Assembly (NCBI GenBank): GCA_958299035.1
Contig: CATQJL010000001.1
Coordinates: 31,545,554 to 31,609,553 of the forward strand
DNA: 64,000 nucleotides
Direction: 5' to 3'
Source of the DNA: Cylicocyclus nassatus
Taxonomy: Eukaryota > Nematoda > Chromadorea > Rhabditida > Strongylidae
Numbering within the stretch: position 1 is the first letter of the stretch; each line of letters begins with the position of its first letter. This document shows positions 44,837 to 57,731 of this stretch, piece by piece. The notes under the pieces were generated by a model. The model was not told where the DNA came from. It saw only the letters and a program-made list of their open reading frames with translations, and ran no database searches. Position numbers and translations under genes: made by a program.

Positions 44837-45613
44837 CACACAGCCATTCCTCATCCAGCACCATGCTTTATAGCTCTCTACCTCTACTTCTCTCTCCCAC
44901 ACTCTATCTATCTATCTATATATCCTTTCTTTCTTGAGATTTCTTTTTCTGCAACTCCTATTTCTCGTCTCTGCTTTTCTTTTCTCTTTGCTTTTCCTTC
45001 TCTTTATTTTATTTTTTTCCTCTTTCTTTCATTGTAAGTCTTTCTGCCTCCTGTCTTTTTCTTCTTTTCTTTTTTAATTTCTTATATTTTCTTTCTCTTA
45101 CTTTCTGTTTCTCTTTTGTCTTATATTTTGCTTCTTCGCTTGTTTCTGTCTTTTTTCTGTCTTTCTGTCTGTTTTTGTTTGTTTGTTTCTCTTCTTTTTT
45201 TCTTTTTTCTTAGTTTTTCTGTTTTCTTTCTTTCTTTTGTTCTTTCCTTTTTCTCTTTCTTATCTTTCTTATCTTGTCTTTTCCTTACTTTTATTTCTCT
45301 TGTCTTGTATTTTTTGGTTCTTCACTTGTTTCAGTCTTTTTTCCCTCTCTTTTTCTTTCTTTCTTTTTTTCTTTCTTTCTTTCTGTCTGGCTGTCTTTCT
45401 GTCTGTCTGTCCATGTGTCTTTCTTTCTTTCTTTCTTTTTCTTTCTTCTGCCCTGTATTATATGTATCTTTATATCTTTCATTCATCTATTTATTGATCT
45501 TTTCTATGTTTCTCTCCTATTTTCTTTTCTCTTTTTTATGTTTTTGTTTCATTTCTTTTTTCTATCTATCTGACTATCTCTTTCTGTCAAGCTATGTATT
45601 TACCATATGTATC

Positions 45614-45679
<66 letters not shown>

Positions 45680-45680
45680 A
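44764..45680. repeat. (GA)n, then pyrimidine-rich tract and (CT)n
   Basis: (GA)n with GATA interruptions at 44764-44832, a C/T-rich tract with (CTTT)n and (GTCT)n from about 44930 to 45600, then a nearly pure (CT)n at 45617-45675. Open frames of up to 194 codons here (Ser/Leu/Phe only) are artefacts. Confidence 0.9.
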
Positions 45681-45744
45681 GGGATGATCCTGCACTGTAG
45701 AAAGCATTGATTTCTCCCAGCGTTTACTACAGCACAGTCCAGAA

Positions 45745-45776
<32 letters not shown>

Positions 45777-46195
45777 GAGAGAGAGAGCATGAGAATGAAA
45801 GGCCAGTTATTGGCTCTGCAGTTTAGTTACTGAACACTGCATACAGGAGCTGCAGCCCCACAAGACTGTCTGAAGTTTTGAAGATGTGTCTGATGAGTCC
45901 GTCATCTATAACTAGATAACTAGTTATATTAACTATAATTTTTTTTTATTTGCTCAGAGTGTCTCAGATTCTTACACTTGTTCATTGCTGCTGCTTCAGC
46001 ACACCGACTTCAAGAACTGACTGTTCACTTGCTGCCTAATATAACCACCCCCTGATAGACATCAGTGGAACCAGATCTTTAGTGTTAAGATGTGCATCTG
46101 AACGGAACTGAAATGAACAGAGCAGTGCTGCGTTAAAATCTCACTCCAGGACCTGATGTACATTTAATTCCACCCAAACAGTGCTGGATACAGAG
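45681..46195. repeat. (GA)n array; otherwise nothing seen
   Basis: A second (GA)n at 45746-45787. The rest is unique sequence without ORFs of interest. Confidence 0.7.
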
Positions 46196-46197
46196 AT

Positions 46198-46222
46198 ACA
46201 CACACACACACACACACACACA
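46198..46222. repeat. (CA)n microsatellite
   Basis: About 12 CA dimers. Confidence 0.9.
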
Positions 46223-47911
46223 GTGAAACAGACTGGAATAACAGGAAATCTCTGTTCTGATGTCAGGAGTCCCTTGAGATCAGATTCCCTGTCTTCATCG
46301 GGGCTTTGTGTGAGATCTTTGCTTTGATTGTGTGTGTGTAAGAGAGAGAGAAAGATCATTGAGAAAATGACTCTGAATCATGAAATGATCAATGTGATTA
46401 TTTAGATTATTTAGTAATAGCTAAATTCCCAAACCTGCTCCTGGAGTATGGGAGCCAGTACTACAGAGAGTCCTAAACTCTATGTAAATACAGTGTAGTT
46501 TGGTTCTAAAAAACTAAAAGTTATTTCAACAAAACATGGATTTTTCTAATTAATTAAGTGCTCCAGTGATCAGGTATACCGCTGCTTTAGTCTGGTAAAG
46601 TCTTTATAAAAGATAAGTTCAGCCACTGGCCTAGTCTTGAAGTCTATGTGAAACGCAAAATCCACTGGAGATCCTATGTAAACCTATACTTACACATAGA
46701 GGTGGGTAGTACAGGTGTAGAAAGTAAAAATTCCACCCTGGCTTTTAACTAGTGTAAACAGAACAGAAGACCTCAATTGTACTTTGCTGGTGGTGCTCTA
46801 TAGAAAAGTACTAACCATTTGTTCCTTAGCTCTGAATTACTGGGCAAAGCATAAAACACTGATGTGTTATTTGCACAAATAACACAGGAACAAACTGCCA
46901 TGATGTTTCTAGTGCTGTTATCTCCTATCTAATGAGACGTGTCACCTTTAGCGCTGGCTGAGGGTGGTCCCGAGTCAAGGCAATGAATTCTGACTCACGG
47001 GTTGACGTAGTGACGTTGACGTTTTTCTGAATATTGTCAGATACAATGGAGACAATGGAGGTTGAGGAACAGTTTCTTATGCAGCATGTATATACAACTC
47101 AAACCTATTGTATTTCACACAGAACAAGAACAAGTGAATTTTAGCGGAAGGACACCTTTAAGCCTAACAAAAAGTTAGGGACACTATGTAAAATTTTAAT
47201 AAATGTAAATTAAAAAAATAAAAACATAATGCAATGATTTAAAACTATGATCGACCAACTTTCTTATATGCTAAATGTGAAATATATTACAATTTCATAA
47301 AAAAAAAATAAAAAAAAAAACATTGGTGCAATTTGCAAATAACTGCACATGACTGGGTATAAAAGGAATTATAAACTTAATAGAGGCAGAAGTTCACCAA
47401 TGTGCAAAAAAAAATTGTATTTCAGAAAATGTTCCTTTTAAAATGTACATCAGTCGATCTTAGATGCTGGTGATCTTCAGGCCCTCAGGTGGCTCTGCAT
47501 TACAACAGCTTAATATAAAACACTGCATTAAAGCCAATCTTCGTTAATGGCTTTTTAATTCTTGACGTCAGTAATCATCACACTCCCTCAGACTGTGTAG
47601 AGCAGCTGATGTGGTTTCTGATACTGTATGATTCTCTGTTATCTATAAACATGAACAGAAGTACAGATATTTCTGTTAGGGCATCAAATGGCTTTCATAA
47701 GCCATCACTGAGACATCCGTCGCTGCTGAACACAAGCACCAGCCCGGCTGCCAAAATAGTCTGTCTCTTCTGTGTCGGAATCATCTGTAGTGTGGAGTGA
47801 TACAGGTCACACTCCTTCACACAGCGGGGTATCAATCTCACTGTTTACTAAGAGTGTGTGACCTTCAGTCTGAGAGATGGCTGTGTAAGCGTATCTGCCA
47901 GCTGTGGTCTG
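46223..47911. other. No feature seen
   Basis: 1.7 kb of fish-type sequence. A decayed segment near 47160-47470 (AAAAGTTAGGGACACTATG) looks like an old DNA-transposon piece but lacks ends. No gene recognised. Confidence 0.4.
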
Positions 47912-47913
47912 CG

Positions 47914-47917
<4 letters not shown>

Positions 47918-47944
<27 letters not shown>

Positions 47945-48040
47945 GACTGCAGGTATCTGTTAGGTAAAGGCTCTGGACTTCCTTTATATACAGTATATGA
48001 TTCAATTGTCTTTTATGTGTGACTAATAATGTATTATATA

Positions 48041-48076
<36 letters not shown>
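47918..48076. repeat. Two (TG)n microsatellites
   Basis: (TG)n at about 47918-47943 and 48043-48076. Confidence 0.9.
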
Positions 48077-48078
<2 letters not shown>

Positions 48079-48289
48079 TCCTTCACATGGGGTGTCTACA
48101 GTATGACTCAGCACAAATGGAGACAGTATCCACCTTCAATTCCACATTCCCTGATGTAGGCTATTGATGGCAACAGATTTTTTCACATTTATTTATTTAT
48201 TTATTTTCCATAGATTAAAATGTATGCAAAAGTCTGTACACCCTTTTTTACATCATAATGACACAGGCACACTATAGTAATATCCACAT

Positions 48290-49440
48290 GGGACACCACA
48301 ACAACCTTTTGGCAACACCAGAGAAACCACAAAACAAAGCAAACCAAAGCAATCAATAGAGATACTATAACTCCATCTATACCAACCTCTTGGCACCATT
48401 CTAGCAACCATCCAAGACATCATAGCAATAGCAGCCACCTAGCAATACAATAGCAAGCACCTTGCAGCTACCTATCTCAACCCCTTAACAATTACTTGAT
48501 ATCCCTTAGAAGCCACAGCAAGAACACCAAGTAGCACCAAACATCTACCTGGTATACCACACCATCCACCTAGCATTACCATAGCAGACCTATCAGCCAC
48601 CTATTAAACCTACAGTAACTACTAGGCAAACAATAATTTCACAAAGCAACAATAGTGACTACCTAGCAAATCCATATCAAAAGCATCTCGCAATACAATA
48701 GCAAGCACCTTGCAGCTACCTGTCACAACTTCTCAACATTCACTTGATATACCTTAGCAACCACTGCAAGAACACCATGTAGCACCTAGCAGCTACCTGG
48801 TATACTATAACATCAACCAAGCAGTACCACAGGAACCACCCTATAGCTTCCTATGTCATCCAGAGCATGACATAGTATACCAGGTAGCTGCTAGGTGCTA
48901 CTTGGTGTTCTTGCTGTGGTTGCTAAGGTATATCAAGGTATATCAAGTGAATGTTAAGGGGTTGTGACAGGTAGCTGCAAGGTGCTTGCTATTGTATTGC
49001 GAGATGCTTTTGCTATGGATTTGCTAGGTAGTCACAATTGTTGTTTTGTGAAATTATTGTTCGCCTAGTAGTTGCTGTAGGTTTAAGAGGTGGTTGATAG
49101 GTCTTCGCTATGGTAATGCTAGGTGGATGTTATGGTATACCAGGTAGCTGCTAGGTGCTACTTGCTGTTCTTGCTGTGGCTGCTAAGGGATATCAAGTGA
49201 ATGTTAAGGGGTTGTGACAGGTAGCTGCAAGGTGCCTGCTATTGTATTGCTAGGTGGTTGCTGTGGTACACAATGTGTTCACTGTGGGATTGATAGGTAG
49301 CTGCTAGGTTTTTGCTATTGTATTTCTAGGTTTTGCTATTGTATTTCTAAGTATATCTGGTATACCACAGGAACCACCCTATAGCTTCCTATGTAATCCA
49401 GAGCAAACATCTGGTATACCACAGCATCCACCAAGCAAAA
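48290..49440. repeat. CTAGGTGGTTGC-type minisatellite in both orientations
   Basis: The left half reads AGCAACCACC/CTAGCA-type units and the right half the inverse. 48680-48830 and 48880-49015 are long reverse complements (GCAATACAATAGCAAGCACC and its inverse). Two ~280-bp higher-order units follow each other in the right half (48890 and 49140). The turning point is near 48855. Confidence 0.8.
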
Positions 49441-49859
49441 ATAGTTCCCTTCTAGTGACCACAGAGCAACCATCCTGTAATTCCCATAGAAGATTGACTT
49501 TTCCATCATTATCTTTCTGTATTGTAAGCAGAAGAACTGGACGTTTGTAAGGTAGTTTGGATGTGTGAAGGACCCGTCTGCACTGCTCTTAGTTCCGCCT
49601 CTGGTTCCGCTGTAATTTTGCATGGAGCCGAGCGGAAGGACCCGACTGAGACACGCCCGACCGGCCGAGGCTGCAGGAGCACAGAGGGGCCTTTGTTTTC
49701 CAGCTGAGTCTGATTTTCTGTCCATTTTCTTCTGCCTCACTCTCTCTCTCTTCTCCTTTCTCTCTCTTTCTCTCTCCGTTTAAGCACATCCTGTTTTTTG
49801 GCAACTTCTCGTGGAGGAGAGATGGGGCTGTCTCGGGGTCCGGGCTGAGGCTGTAGCGG

Positions 49860-50030
49860 TGGCAGGGTCACGCGCCATGTGTGTTTAATCAAAATTCAAT
49901 TACTGCGCTGCGGCGCGCTCGGCCCAGGTTATGAAGTATGATGATACAGACCGGCCTTAATTGGTTCAGTATGGAGCCAATATCTCCAACATGTTATGAT
50001 AAATCGCTTCCTGCGCTAGAGCTTTCTCTC
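49860..50030. other. Possible conserved non-coding element
   Basis: The stretch around TTTAATCAAAATTCAATTAC and GGCCTTAATTGGTTCAG is non-repetitive, homeobox-site-like (TAAT/ATTA rich) and unlike its surroundings. This is an impression from sequence style only. Confidence 0.2.
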
Positions 50031-50129
50031 AGCTATGTGAGTGTACTGTCCCCCCATGCACCTCTCTCTCTCTTCCTCTCTCTCTCTCTTTCCTCTTTTC
50101 TCTCTCTCTCCGCTCCCAGATAACAATTT

Positions 50130-51890
50130 TGGGTTAGCAGAACGTTTTCTGAATGTTACAGTTAACGTTCTCAGAACCTTCAGACTGTAATTTTTTTTTA
50201 AATTTACATGTTCTGGTAACATCGCTGCAACATCCCAGTATTGGGAATGTTATTTTTATCTTGGCTGTAAAAATAGCTACAAAAATGGTTTATGGTTTAT
50301 TCGTTAGCTTGAAATCAAAATTGGGGTTAAGGGGGTTAGTTAGGACCGTCTTCAGGTAAAAGCTGCACGTTTGCGAGCATTTCTGCCTGTTTTGATGGGT
50401 GGTGTTGGTTAGTTAGCCTGCTGGACTGTGGTTAGGTTAATGTAGCTTGCTTTAGCTTAGCATTAGCTTAGCCTAGCCTAGCCTGGCTGGTTATAGTTCC
50501 GGCTATCAAACTTCGGCCCGAGGTGGCTGATGGTTTTTCTTTTTTTTCCCCCACAAAAGACGAGCCAGCACTGCTGGCGAGCATACCTTGGCTGGGCGCT
50601 AGCCTGTGCTAAGCTAATGCTGCTGCTGCTGGTGCTGTTGCTGGTGCTGATGGAGGCGATGATTCAAAACTGTCCTCTGTGAATATGCTGTTACTCGGCA
50701 ACGTGTCCGCGCAATGATACATATTTAGTGTAAGAAGGCCGTGCTGTTTTCACAATAGCAGCACGGTTAGAACACTTTCACAACCAATCAGATTGTGAGG
50801 CCGTTGTATAATAGTATTCATCTAGCGGGGAATGTTGCGATGCTAGACATTATTATGTCACACGTATTCAGAACATTTCTGGAGCATTATTGCTAAGTTG
50901 CTAAATATTCTTAGAACAATCTCTTTTACCTGGGCTGGGTCTTTCTGTTTTTTTGGAGTTTCTCTCTTTCATCTTTTACTTTATCTTAATTTCTATCACT
51001 TTCTCTTCTTTACCTCTCTTCACTATCCCTCCCATTCAGATTTTTCTTTTATCCGTCTTTCTTTTTCTTCTTACTGTTTTCTCTTTTAGTTCTCTCACTC
51101 TCTCTTCCTTGTTCTTCTCTTTTTTTCAGTGTTTCTCTATTTTCTCATTCTCTCTACTGTTTCACCTCTCATTCTCTCTTTTTCTCATACACTCTATTCT
51201 CTCTCTTCTGTTTTCTTTCACTTTCATGTCTCCTTTTCTATTCTTTATCTTCTCTTATCTTTCTTTTTCTCTCTCTCCAAACATTTATCTAGCTTTTTGT
51301 CCCTCTCTTTTTCATCATTTTTATGCTTCTCTCTCTCTCTCTCTCTCTCTCTGTCCTCTCTCTCTCTCTGAGTGACATCACTGCAGTCAGTGTGCAGGAT
51401 CCAGGGTGAAGGCTGTGGTGGTTTAGGAGCGTGTCCACTGTAAACACGGCGGTTCTGATGTCAGGATTGTTGGGCTGAGGTCTGATGATGCTGGCTGGGC
51501 ACAGCGTGGAATTTACCCACAGTTCTGAGGGAGGCCTCGGTCAGAAAAGCAGTGTTTACGTTATTTCTGCAGTGAAACACGTGTTGACAAAAATGACGCA
51601 TTGAATTGACTTGATTCAGTGTGTTTATTATTATTATTTCTACATCAGTTAAATATATGACATCATCACCATCAATGCACTGTTTACCTTTGGCAGCAGC
51701 TGTGATGATGTAACATTTGACACATGTGGAAATCATATACACATTTAAATCCAGTAAAGTCAATGCATTATAGCTTTTTCTGTGCACACGCACTCTTATA
51801 CAAGCCTTACTGACATCATGCAGCACAATCTCATAATGCTTAATCATAAATGCACGGTTATTAATGTATTTCATAAATAACATAATTGTA
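50130..51890. other. Unique sequence with pyrimidine-rich tract
   Basis: A C/T-rich tract at about 50940-51370 produces Ser/Leu/Phe-only frames. A TAGCTTAGC-type short repeat lies at 50440-50485 and a GCTGCTGGT run at 50620-50650. No gene recognised. Confidence 0.5.
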
Positions 51891-52195
51891 CAGTACCAAT
51901 CAAAAGTTTGGATATTTGTACATTGGAAATAAATACTGAAGTCATCCAGACTAATGGAAAGCATTAAGGTGACTCTTATCTGGGGTGCTGTTTGTTAACT
52001 TGTATTTTCTGAGGCTGGTAACTCTTATGTACTTATCCTGTGCAACAGAGGTAACTCTTGATCTTCCTTTCCTGGGGTGGTCCTGATGAAAGCCAGTTTC
52101 ATCATAACATTTGATGGTCTTGTTGGTTCTCAGATCATGCTGGTTGCTATGGTGTCTACACATGCTGTATTGTCTTGCAAATCCTAAAATACATT
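51891..52195 (-). mobile_element. Tc1-like fragment (teleost type)
   Basis: It starts CAGTACCAATCAAAAGTTTG after TA, a common fish Tc1 terminus. The following 250 bp reads like a decayed transposase 3' part on the minus strand. The other end is missing. Confidence 0.6.
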
Positions 52196-52233
52196 TCATC
52201 TGTATTTACTACCCAAATATATATAAAAGACTA

Positions 52234-52292
52234 TTGTGTGTGTGTGTGTGTGTGTGTGAGTGAAGAGCAGAAGAAGGAAGGCTTGCTGTGTG

Positions 52293-52333
<41 letters not shown>

Positions 52334-52450
52334 GGTGAAGAGAGAGAGAGTGACTCGCTGTGTGTTTGTGTGTGTGTGAGAGAGGTAAAGAGAGAGAGGT
52401 TCGCTGTGTATGTGTGTGTGCGTGTAAGAGGTGAAGAGAGAGAGGTTCGC

Positions 52451-52482
<32 letters not shown>

Positions 52483-52510
52483 GTGTGAGAGAGCTGAAGA
52501 GAGAGGCTTG

Positions 52511-52551
<41 letters not shown>

Positions 52552-52578
52552 GTAAAGAGAGAGAGAGAGGCTCACTGT

Positions 52579-52617
<39 letters not shown>

Positions 52618-52637
52618 AGGTAAAGAGAGAGAGGCTC

Positions 52638-52671
<34 letters not shown>

Positions 52672-52704
52672 AGGTAAAGAGAGAGAGAGGCCCACTGTGT
52701 GTGT

Positions 52705-52741
<37 letters not shown>

Positions 52742-52767
52742 TTAAGAGAGAGCGAGGGACTTGCTGT

Positions 52768-52798
<31 letters not shown>

Positions 52799-52880
52799 CG
52801 CGTGTGAAATTAAGAGAGAGGGAGGGGCTTGCTGTGTGAGTGTGTGTGTGAGGTGGGAGAGAGAGGAGGGCTAGGCTGTG
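52234..52880. repeat. Compound minisatellite (TG)n + GAGAGGTAAAGAGAGAG
   Basis: About nine units of roughly 60-70 bp, each a (TG)n run followed by GAGAGGTAAAGAGAGAGAGG and TTCGCTG/CTCACTG. Its apparent ORFs are low-complexity artefacts. Confidence 0.9.
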
Positions 52881-53556
52881 TGAGTGTGTGTTAAGCCCGT
52901 GTGCTAGTTTTAGCCTGTTAGCTTGTTAGCTTGCTAGTCTGTTGTTATTTTGCCGTGGTTTTGGCCATCAGCAACCAGTTAAAGCAATAAAGCGACGACT
53001 GTAAATATCTTCCTCGTCCATCATTTCAGCACATCTAGCCGGACGCTACAATATCTTTTTACTAAGGAAAATGACCACATTGACTTGGATAAGTTATTTT
53101 AATCTGGTTACTGGATAAAAAATAGTAATGCTTAAGATTACTCATTACTTAAAAAAATGCTCAGATTAAAGAAATGTGTTACTGACATCACTATAAATCA
53201 TGCATGTGAACATTCATATATGTTTTTTTTTTTTTTTTTTTTTCCCTGTTTTGGACACACACACGCACACACACACACACATACAAACACAAACCAACAG
53301 CCTTGCTTTGTTACTCTTAACTCTCCATTTCAAATCACATTCTGTAAAGTGAAGCTGATACAAGCTGCTATTCAGCTCAATCTGCTTAAGCTGGATTAAT
53401 ATTCTGCAGCCGCGGGCGGACTCACGCCGGTCATCCCCGAAACCTCTGCAGTGACTGAAGTTGTAGATGAAAATGTTTAATCGCCGTCTTCATGAGCTTG
53501 TTTATTCACACAGCAGCAGCAGCAGCAGCACCCCCACACTCTGATCTTGCCAGAGA

Positions 53557-53596
<40 letters not shown>

Positions 53597-53877
53597 AACA
53601 CCAACTCACACACACATACACTCGCCTGGTTCTTCTCCTCGCTCCTGTGCAGGTTACAGAAGCCCATGAAATTGCAGTTGTATCGTTTGGAACTAAAAGT
53701 GTCAGAAAGAATTAACGATAAGGTGACAGGCTTCAGGAAATGTTGATTGAGAAATAAATATATATAAACGCCTGAGCTTCTCCTAATCCTTTATTTTAAT
53801 TTTCTTATTGGGTGCTGGTGGAGCCCCTGATAAGCCTGGCCAGTGTCTGTTCAACATCCAGCCTCAGCTGATGCTCC
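52881..53877. other. Unique fish sequence with T-run and (CA)n
   Basis: A T-run at 53222-53243, (CA)n at about 53257-53280, (CAG)n at 53508-53530 and (CA)n at 53560-53592. No gene recognised. Confidence 0.6.
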
Positions 53878-53903
53878 AGTACTCTGCGTTGATACCACTG
53901 CTT
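53878..53903 (-). other. Internal library adapter copy 1
   Basis: Reverse complement of the adapter at 42566 (AGTACTCTGCGTTGATACCA then CTGCTT), all 26 nt, in the same orientation as the copy at the right contig end. Technical sequence. Confidence 0.95.
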
Positions 53904-53975
53904 GGCCAACGCTGCCTCCACAATGCCATGAAAAGGTCTCAAAAACATGGTTGTGTGTGTGTATGTGTGTGTGTT

Positions 53976-54012
<37 letters not shown>

Positions 54013-54081
54013 GCTGACATGTTACAATTTCAAATTTGAGGTCTTGTGGATTTTAAGTCTAAATGTATTCTGAATGTATTC

Positions 54082-54109
<28 letters not shown>

Positions 54110-54112
<3 letters not shown>

Positions 54113-54760
54113 GACTGACAACAATTGGTTTTGACATAAACATAAAACAATGAATATGAGACCAAATATCAACATTTTAGCTTTTATTACCAGCTATTTA
54201 CATTCTGATACACAGTTCAGAAGATTCAGCTCCTTCTGTGTAAATTCTTTTTTATTATGTATGTTTTTTAAGTCATGCTAAGTTGGTGTTTGTTTATTGG
54301 ATTAGGTTACTCCCTTCAGTCTCCTCTTTAACAGTTAAAATGCATGCTCTATAGGGTTTAAGTCTGTAAATAGACTGGGCTACTGTAACACCTTCCCTTT
54401 CTTGGCCCTGATGAATTCCTTTGTTCTTTATCTTGCTGCATGGATCTGTTTGGTTGCATTTTGTCACTAAATCGACAGACAAAATATTTTCCTAGACTTC
54501 TAAATTCCTAGAAGAAGCAATGCAATTCCAAGCGAAGACATTTCCACTGTGTTTCACAGATGAGCTGGTAGGTTTGGGATCATGAGCAGATACTTTCTTT
54601 TACCAAACTTTAGGCTTTTCTTCATATTGGTAAAGGTTCTTGTCTTAAAGGTTTTTGTGGTAAAGGTTTTTGTCTTACCAGCTTATTAAATTTTGTCCTT
54701 TCTGTCTTCTGTACTACTTGGCAAATTCTAGCCTGGCCATTCTATTCTTTTTGCTGACTA
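54110..54760. mobile_element. Decayed Tc1-like element (teleost type)
   Basis: Phrases such as AAAATGCATGCTCTATAGGG (54337) and GATGAGCTGGTAGGTTTGGG (54560) recall a widespread fish/frog Tc1 family read on its antisense side. No intact end identified. Confidence 0.45.
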
Positions 54761-55184
54761 GTGAAAAAATACCGGGAAAAAAGGGGACTCCCTGTTTCAG
54801 CCACATATAAGCCAATTGAAAATTAATGCACTTTAGGTCAATGAAAATATATTTAAAAAGCTTTGTTGTAACATTTGGCTTGAGTTCTTTTCAGTCTCTT
54901 AAGCCACGGATCATCTTCATACTAGGCTACACATACGTCTGCTATGTTCTTGCTGGACGTGTGCAGGTGAGATGGATAATCGCATATAAACCAATAGGGT
55001 GTAGGAATGTTAAATAAAGCACTTTTGTTTATTTAGAGTAAGCTTAAATTTTCAAATTGCTTTAAGATTAAGGCGCTAAATGCTAGCATTCCGGTGTTTT
55101 CCGGTAAGCCATGGCAATATTAGCTAGCTTGTCTTAACACCTTCAACACTCATGCTAGAACCTGATTTAGCACTGCAGGTAGTG

Positions 55185-55210
55185 AGTACTCTGCGTTGAT
55201 ACCACTGCTT
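55185..55210 (-). other. Internal library adapter copy 2
   Basis: Full 26-nt reverse-complement adapter. The flanks (GGTAGTG before, AGTGCTAGCCGGGG after) look like parts of the same GCTAGC-rich local repeat that recurs at 55320-55345. Confidence 0.95.
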
Positions 55211-55890
55211 AGTGCTAGCCGGGGTATGAAGCAGGCTACAGGCCGATATTACTCATCTCTGAACGGCGAAAGGGCTAGCTCTTAGTGTGGTAAGCGGCTA
55301 ATGCCAATACTGCTCCAGCCGTGCTAGCCGGGGTTAGCAGTAGGCTACAGGCCAATAATACTCACCTATAAACAGTGAAAGAGCTAGTGCCTACTAATGT
55401 TGTTACTAATGCTAATACTGTACTTCAGCAGAGTGGCTTTACTGCTTCTTACAATCTGACTGGCAGAATTTATACATAAGGAGCACCATGATATTTTTTT
55501 TATTTAAAAGAAAGGATTTTAAATGCACATTATAGTGTGAAAAATACGGTAATTAAGGCAACCAAGTTTTTGTTCTTTATTTCTTGACACCTCTGGTTTA
55601 CTGTGTACTGGACAAAATATCTTTGACTGCAGCCTAGAGGTATATCTAGTAGTGAACCATCTCTCACCAGGAGCTGCAAGTTGCATAAGTTCTAAGAGCC
55701 TTTTTATAGGGAGACAGTGGAAGTAATTTCATTCCTTCCTGTGGGAAGCTACCAGTATCGAATCGGACAACACCTTCAGTATGCATTTTTTTTGGTTCAA
55801 TGATGGTATATTTATATGTTTACGTGTACCTACATGCATGTACAATACATATGGGAGCTCCTGTACTGTCAAGCTATAGAATAAATGTCA

Positions 55891-55927
<37 letters not shown>

Positions 55928-56300
55928 GTGTTACTGAACAGGTGTTGCTCATTTCACGCAGCCTGCCCTATTTTAAGTGGATTGGCAGGCGCTGGAGGAT
56001 TATATCGAACACTTTGATAAGGGTCTTTCCTCTCTGGGTTATATGTGTGTGTATCTGTCTGTGTGTATTTGTGTGTGTGTGTGTAGTGTGAGGTTTTCTC
56101 TTTGTGTCCACGTGCAGTTTTCATATTGAGCCATTAGGTTCTGCTTGGCTGTGCTTGAGCTTGGCACCAGTGTTACACAGCCAGAAACATATGGTGATGG
56201 GGGTCTCAGAAAGACACTGACACACACACACACACACACACATACAACTGACACATAGACAGATGTACATGTGCACAAATCCACACAGGAGTGTGTATGT
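55211..56300. other. Local GCTAGCCGGGGT duplication; otherwise nothing seen
   Basis: A ~105-bp segment starting GTGCTAGCCGGGGT is present at about 55212 and again at 55320. (GT)n at 55891-55918 and (CA)n at 56220-56240. No gene recognised. Confidence 0.6.
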
Positions 56301-56314
56301 GTATGTGTGGTGGG

Positions 56315-57723
56315 CGGTGTTAATTTTGTTGACGAATAATTTTCGTCATAGTTTTCGTCAACAAAACTTTTTTTCAAGACGAAAACGAGGCGATAACTAG
56401 ATAAAAACAGCATAAAATAATACAAAATTATGATGAAATTAACTGACATTTTCATCAACAAATAAAATCGAGATGAAAATGTTTGGCAGGGATGACATCC
56501 AATCAGAACTGATTTAGTTTAGTGAAAGGTAGGGAGCAGTTAGGAAGAGATCCAATCACTACTAATTTAGAGTAGGTGGAGAGGCGGGACAAGCGGGGTA
56601 GTCAACCAATCAGTACCGGCCTTTTTTGCAGCAGTGGTCAGATACTGAACCCGGGAAGTCCGTACTCGCCTGAAAACTGTTGTTTTGACCCTGTCAGCAG
56701 AGAGAAAGAGGAGAGACCATATATTTCTCCTTTAACGTTAACCTTTACGTCTCCAGTAAAAACACCAGAGTCACACAGATCTCCATGCAGAGATCAGCAT
56801 TTTAATGCTAATGTTATTTCATGAGCTCATGATGGTGTGTTTAACTTAGCTGTGCACTAAAATACTCCACTGCTGTTCTGTAAAGTTAATGTTACTGATA
56901 CAGATTAATTCACTCATTAAGATAAAATCATCTGTTTAGTCCCACAGTGGGAAACATATAGCTAGTGTTGACAGCAGGAACAGGTCAGACAGGAAAAGAT
57001 GTAGCAAAAATATAACAATAAAATAAGTTAATCTATGAACCCAAAAGTCTGTGTTAAGTAGTTCCTTACAGCCCTTTCTCATACGTTTCTTACTTTAACT
57101 CTTTATGAAATCTCTAAGTACATCCTGAGAGCATCTCTACAGGACAGTGTGTGTGTGTGTGTGTGTGTTAATGTGTGTTTTTGAGCTCATTTATAGAATG
57201 TAGGTACAGTAGGTGTGCTGGGTTAGTGCTGGAGATAAAACTAACTCCTTTAAGAGCTGTTTTTTAAAACTATTTAGCCATTCAAATGCTTTAATTCAGG
57301 GTTTTACATTCCATACAGCTAATTATGACCTGATTTCTTGAACAAAATTAAAAGTTTTAAATATTTAGTCACATACCTACAATAATAATATACGTTAAAT
57401 CATATATAAATATAATATATTTCACATATAAACATTAACAATATTACACAACTGGTTAATAAATGTTTTGTTTCGTGTAAGTATATAGTTAATAATTCAA
57501 GGGAACTGATGAAAACGCATTTCCATTTACACCCTTTACATTTTAGTCGGCTGAATTGACTGTAATTTTAGTCGACTATATTTTTATAATACTTAGTCAA
57601 CTAAAACTAGACTAAATCTAAAAATATTTCAGATGACTAAATTATGATTAAAACTAAATGTCATGTTCATCACAGTACTCTGCGTTGATACCACTGCTTA
57701 ATTTATAGTCAAAATTAACACTG
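56315..57723. mobile_element. Non-autonomous hAT element with exact 8-bp duplication
   Basis: It starts CGGTGTTAATTTTG and ends CAAAATTAACACTG. Flanks GTGGTGGG at 56307-56314 and 57724-57731 are identical. Subterminal repeats of GTCGACTAAAA / TTTTCGTCA type lie at both ends. No transposase seen. The adapter at 57674-57699 lies inside the right end, between two parts of one insertion. Confidence 0.8.
57674..57699 (-). other. Internal library adapter copy 3, inside the hAT element
   Basis: Full 26-nt reverse-complement adapter, 24 bp before the hAT right terminus. Confidence 0.95.
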
Positions 57724-57731
57724 GTGGTGGG

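Noticed and set aside
45116..45700. 194-codon ORF in the fish contig
   Set aside because: It translates a pyrimidine-rich microsatellite tract; only Ser, Leu, Phe and a few others occur.
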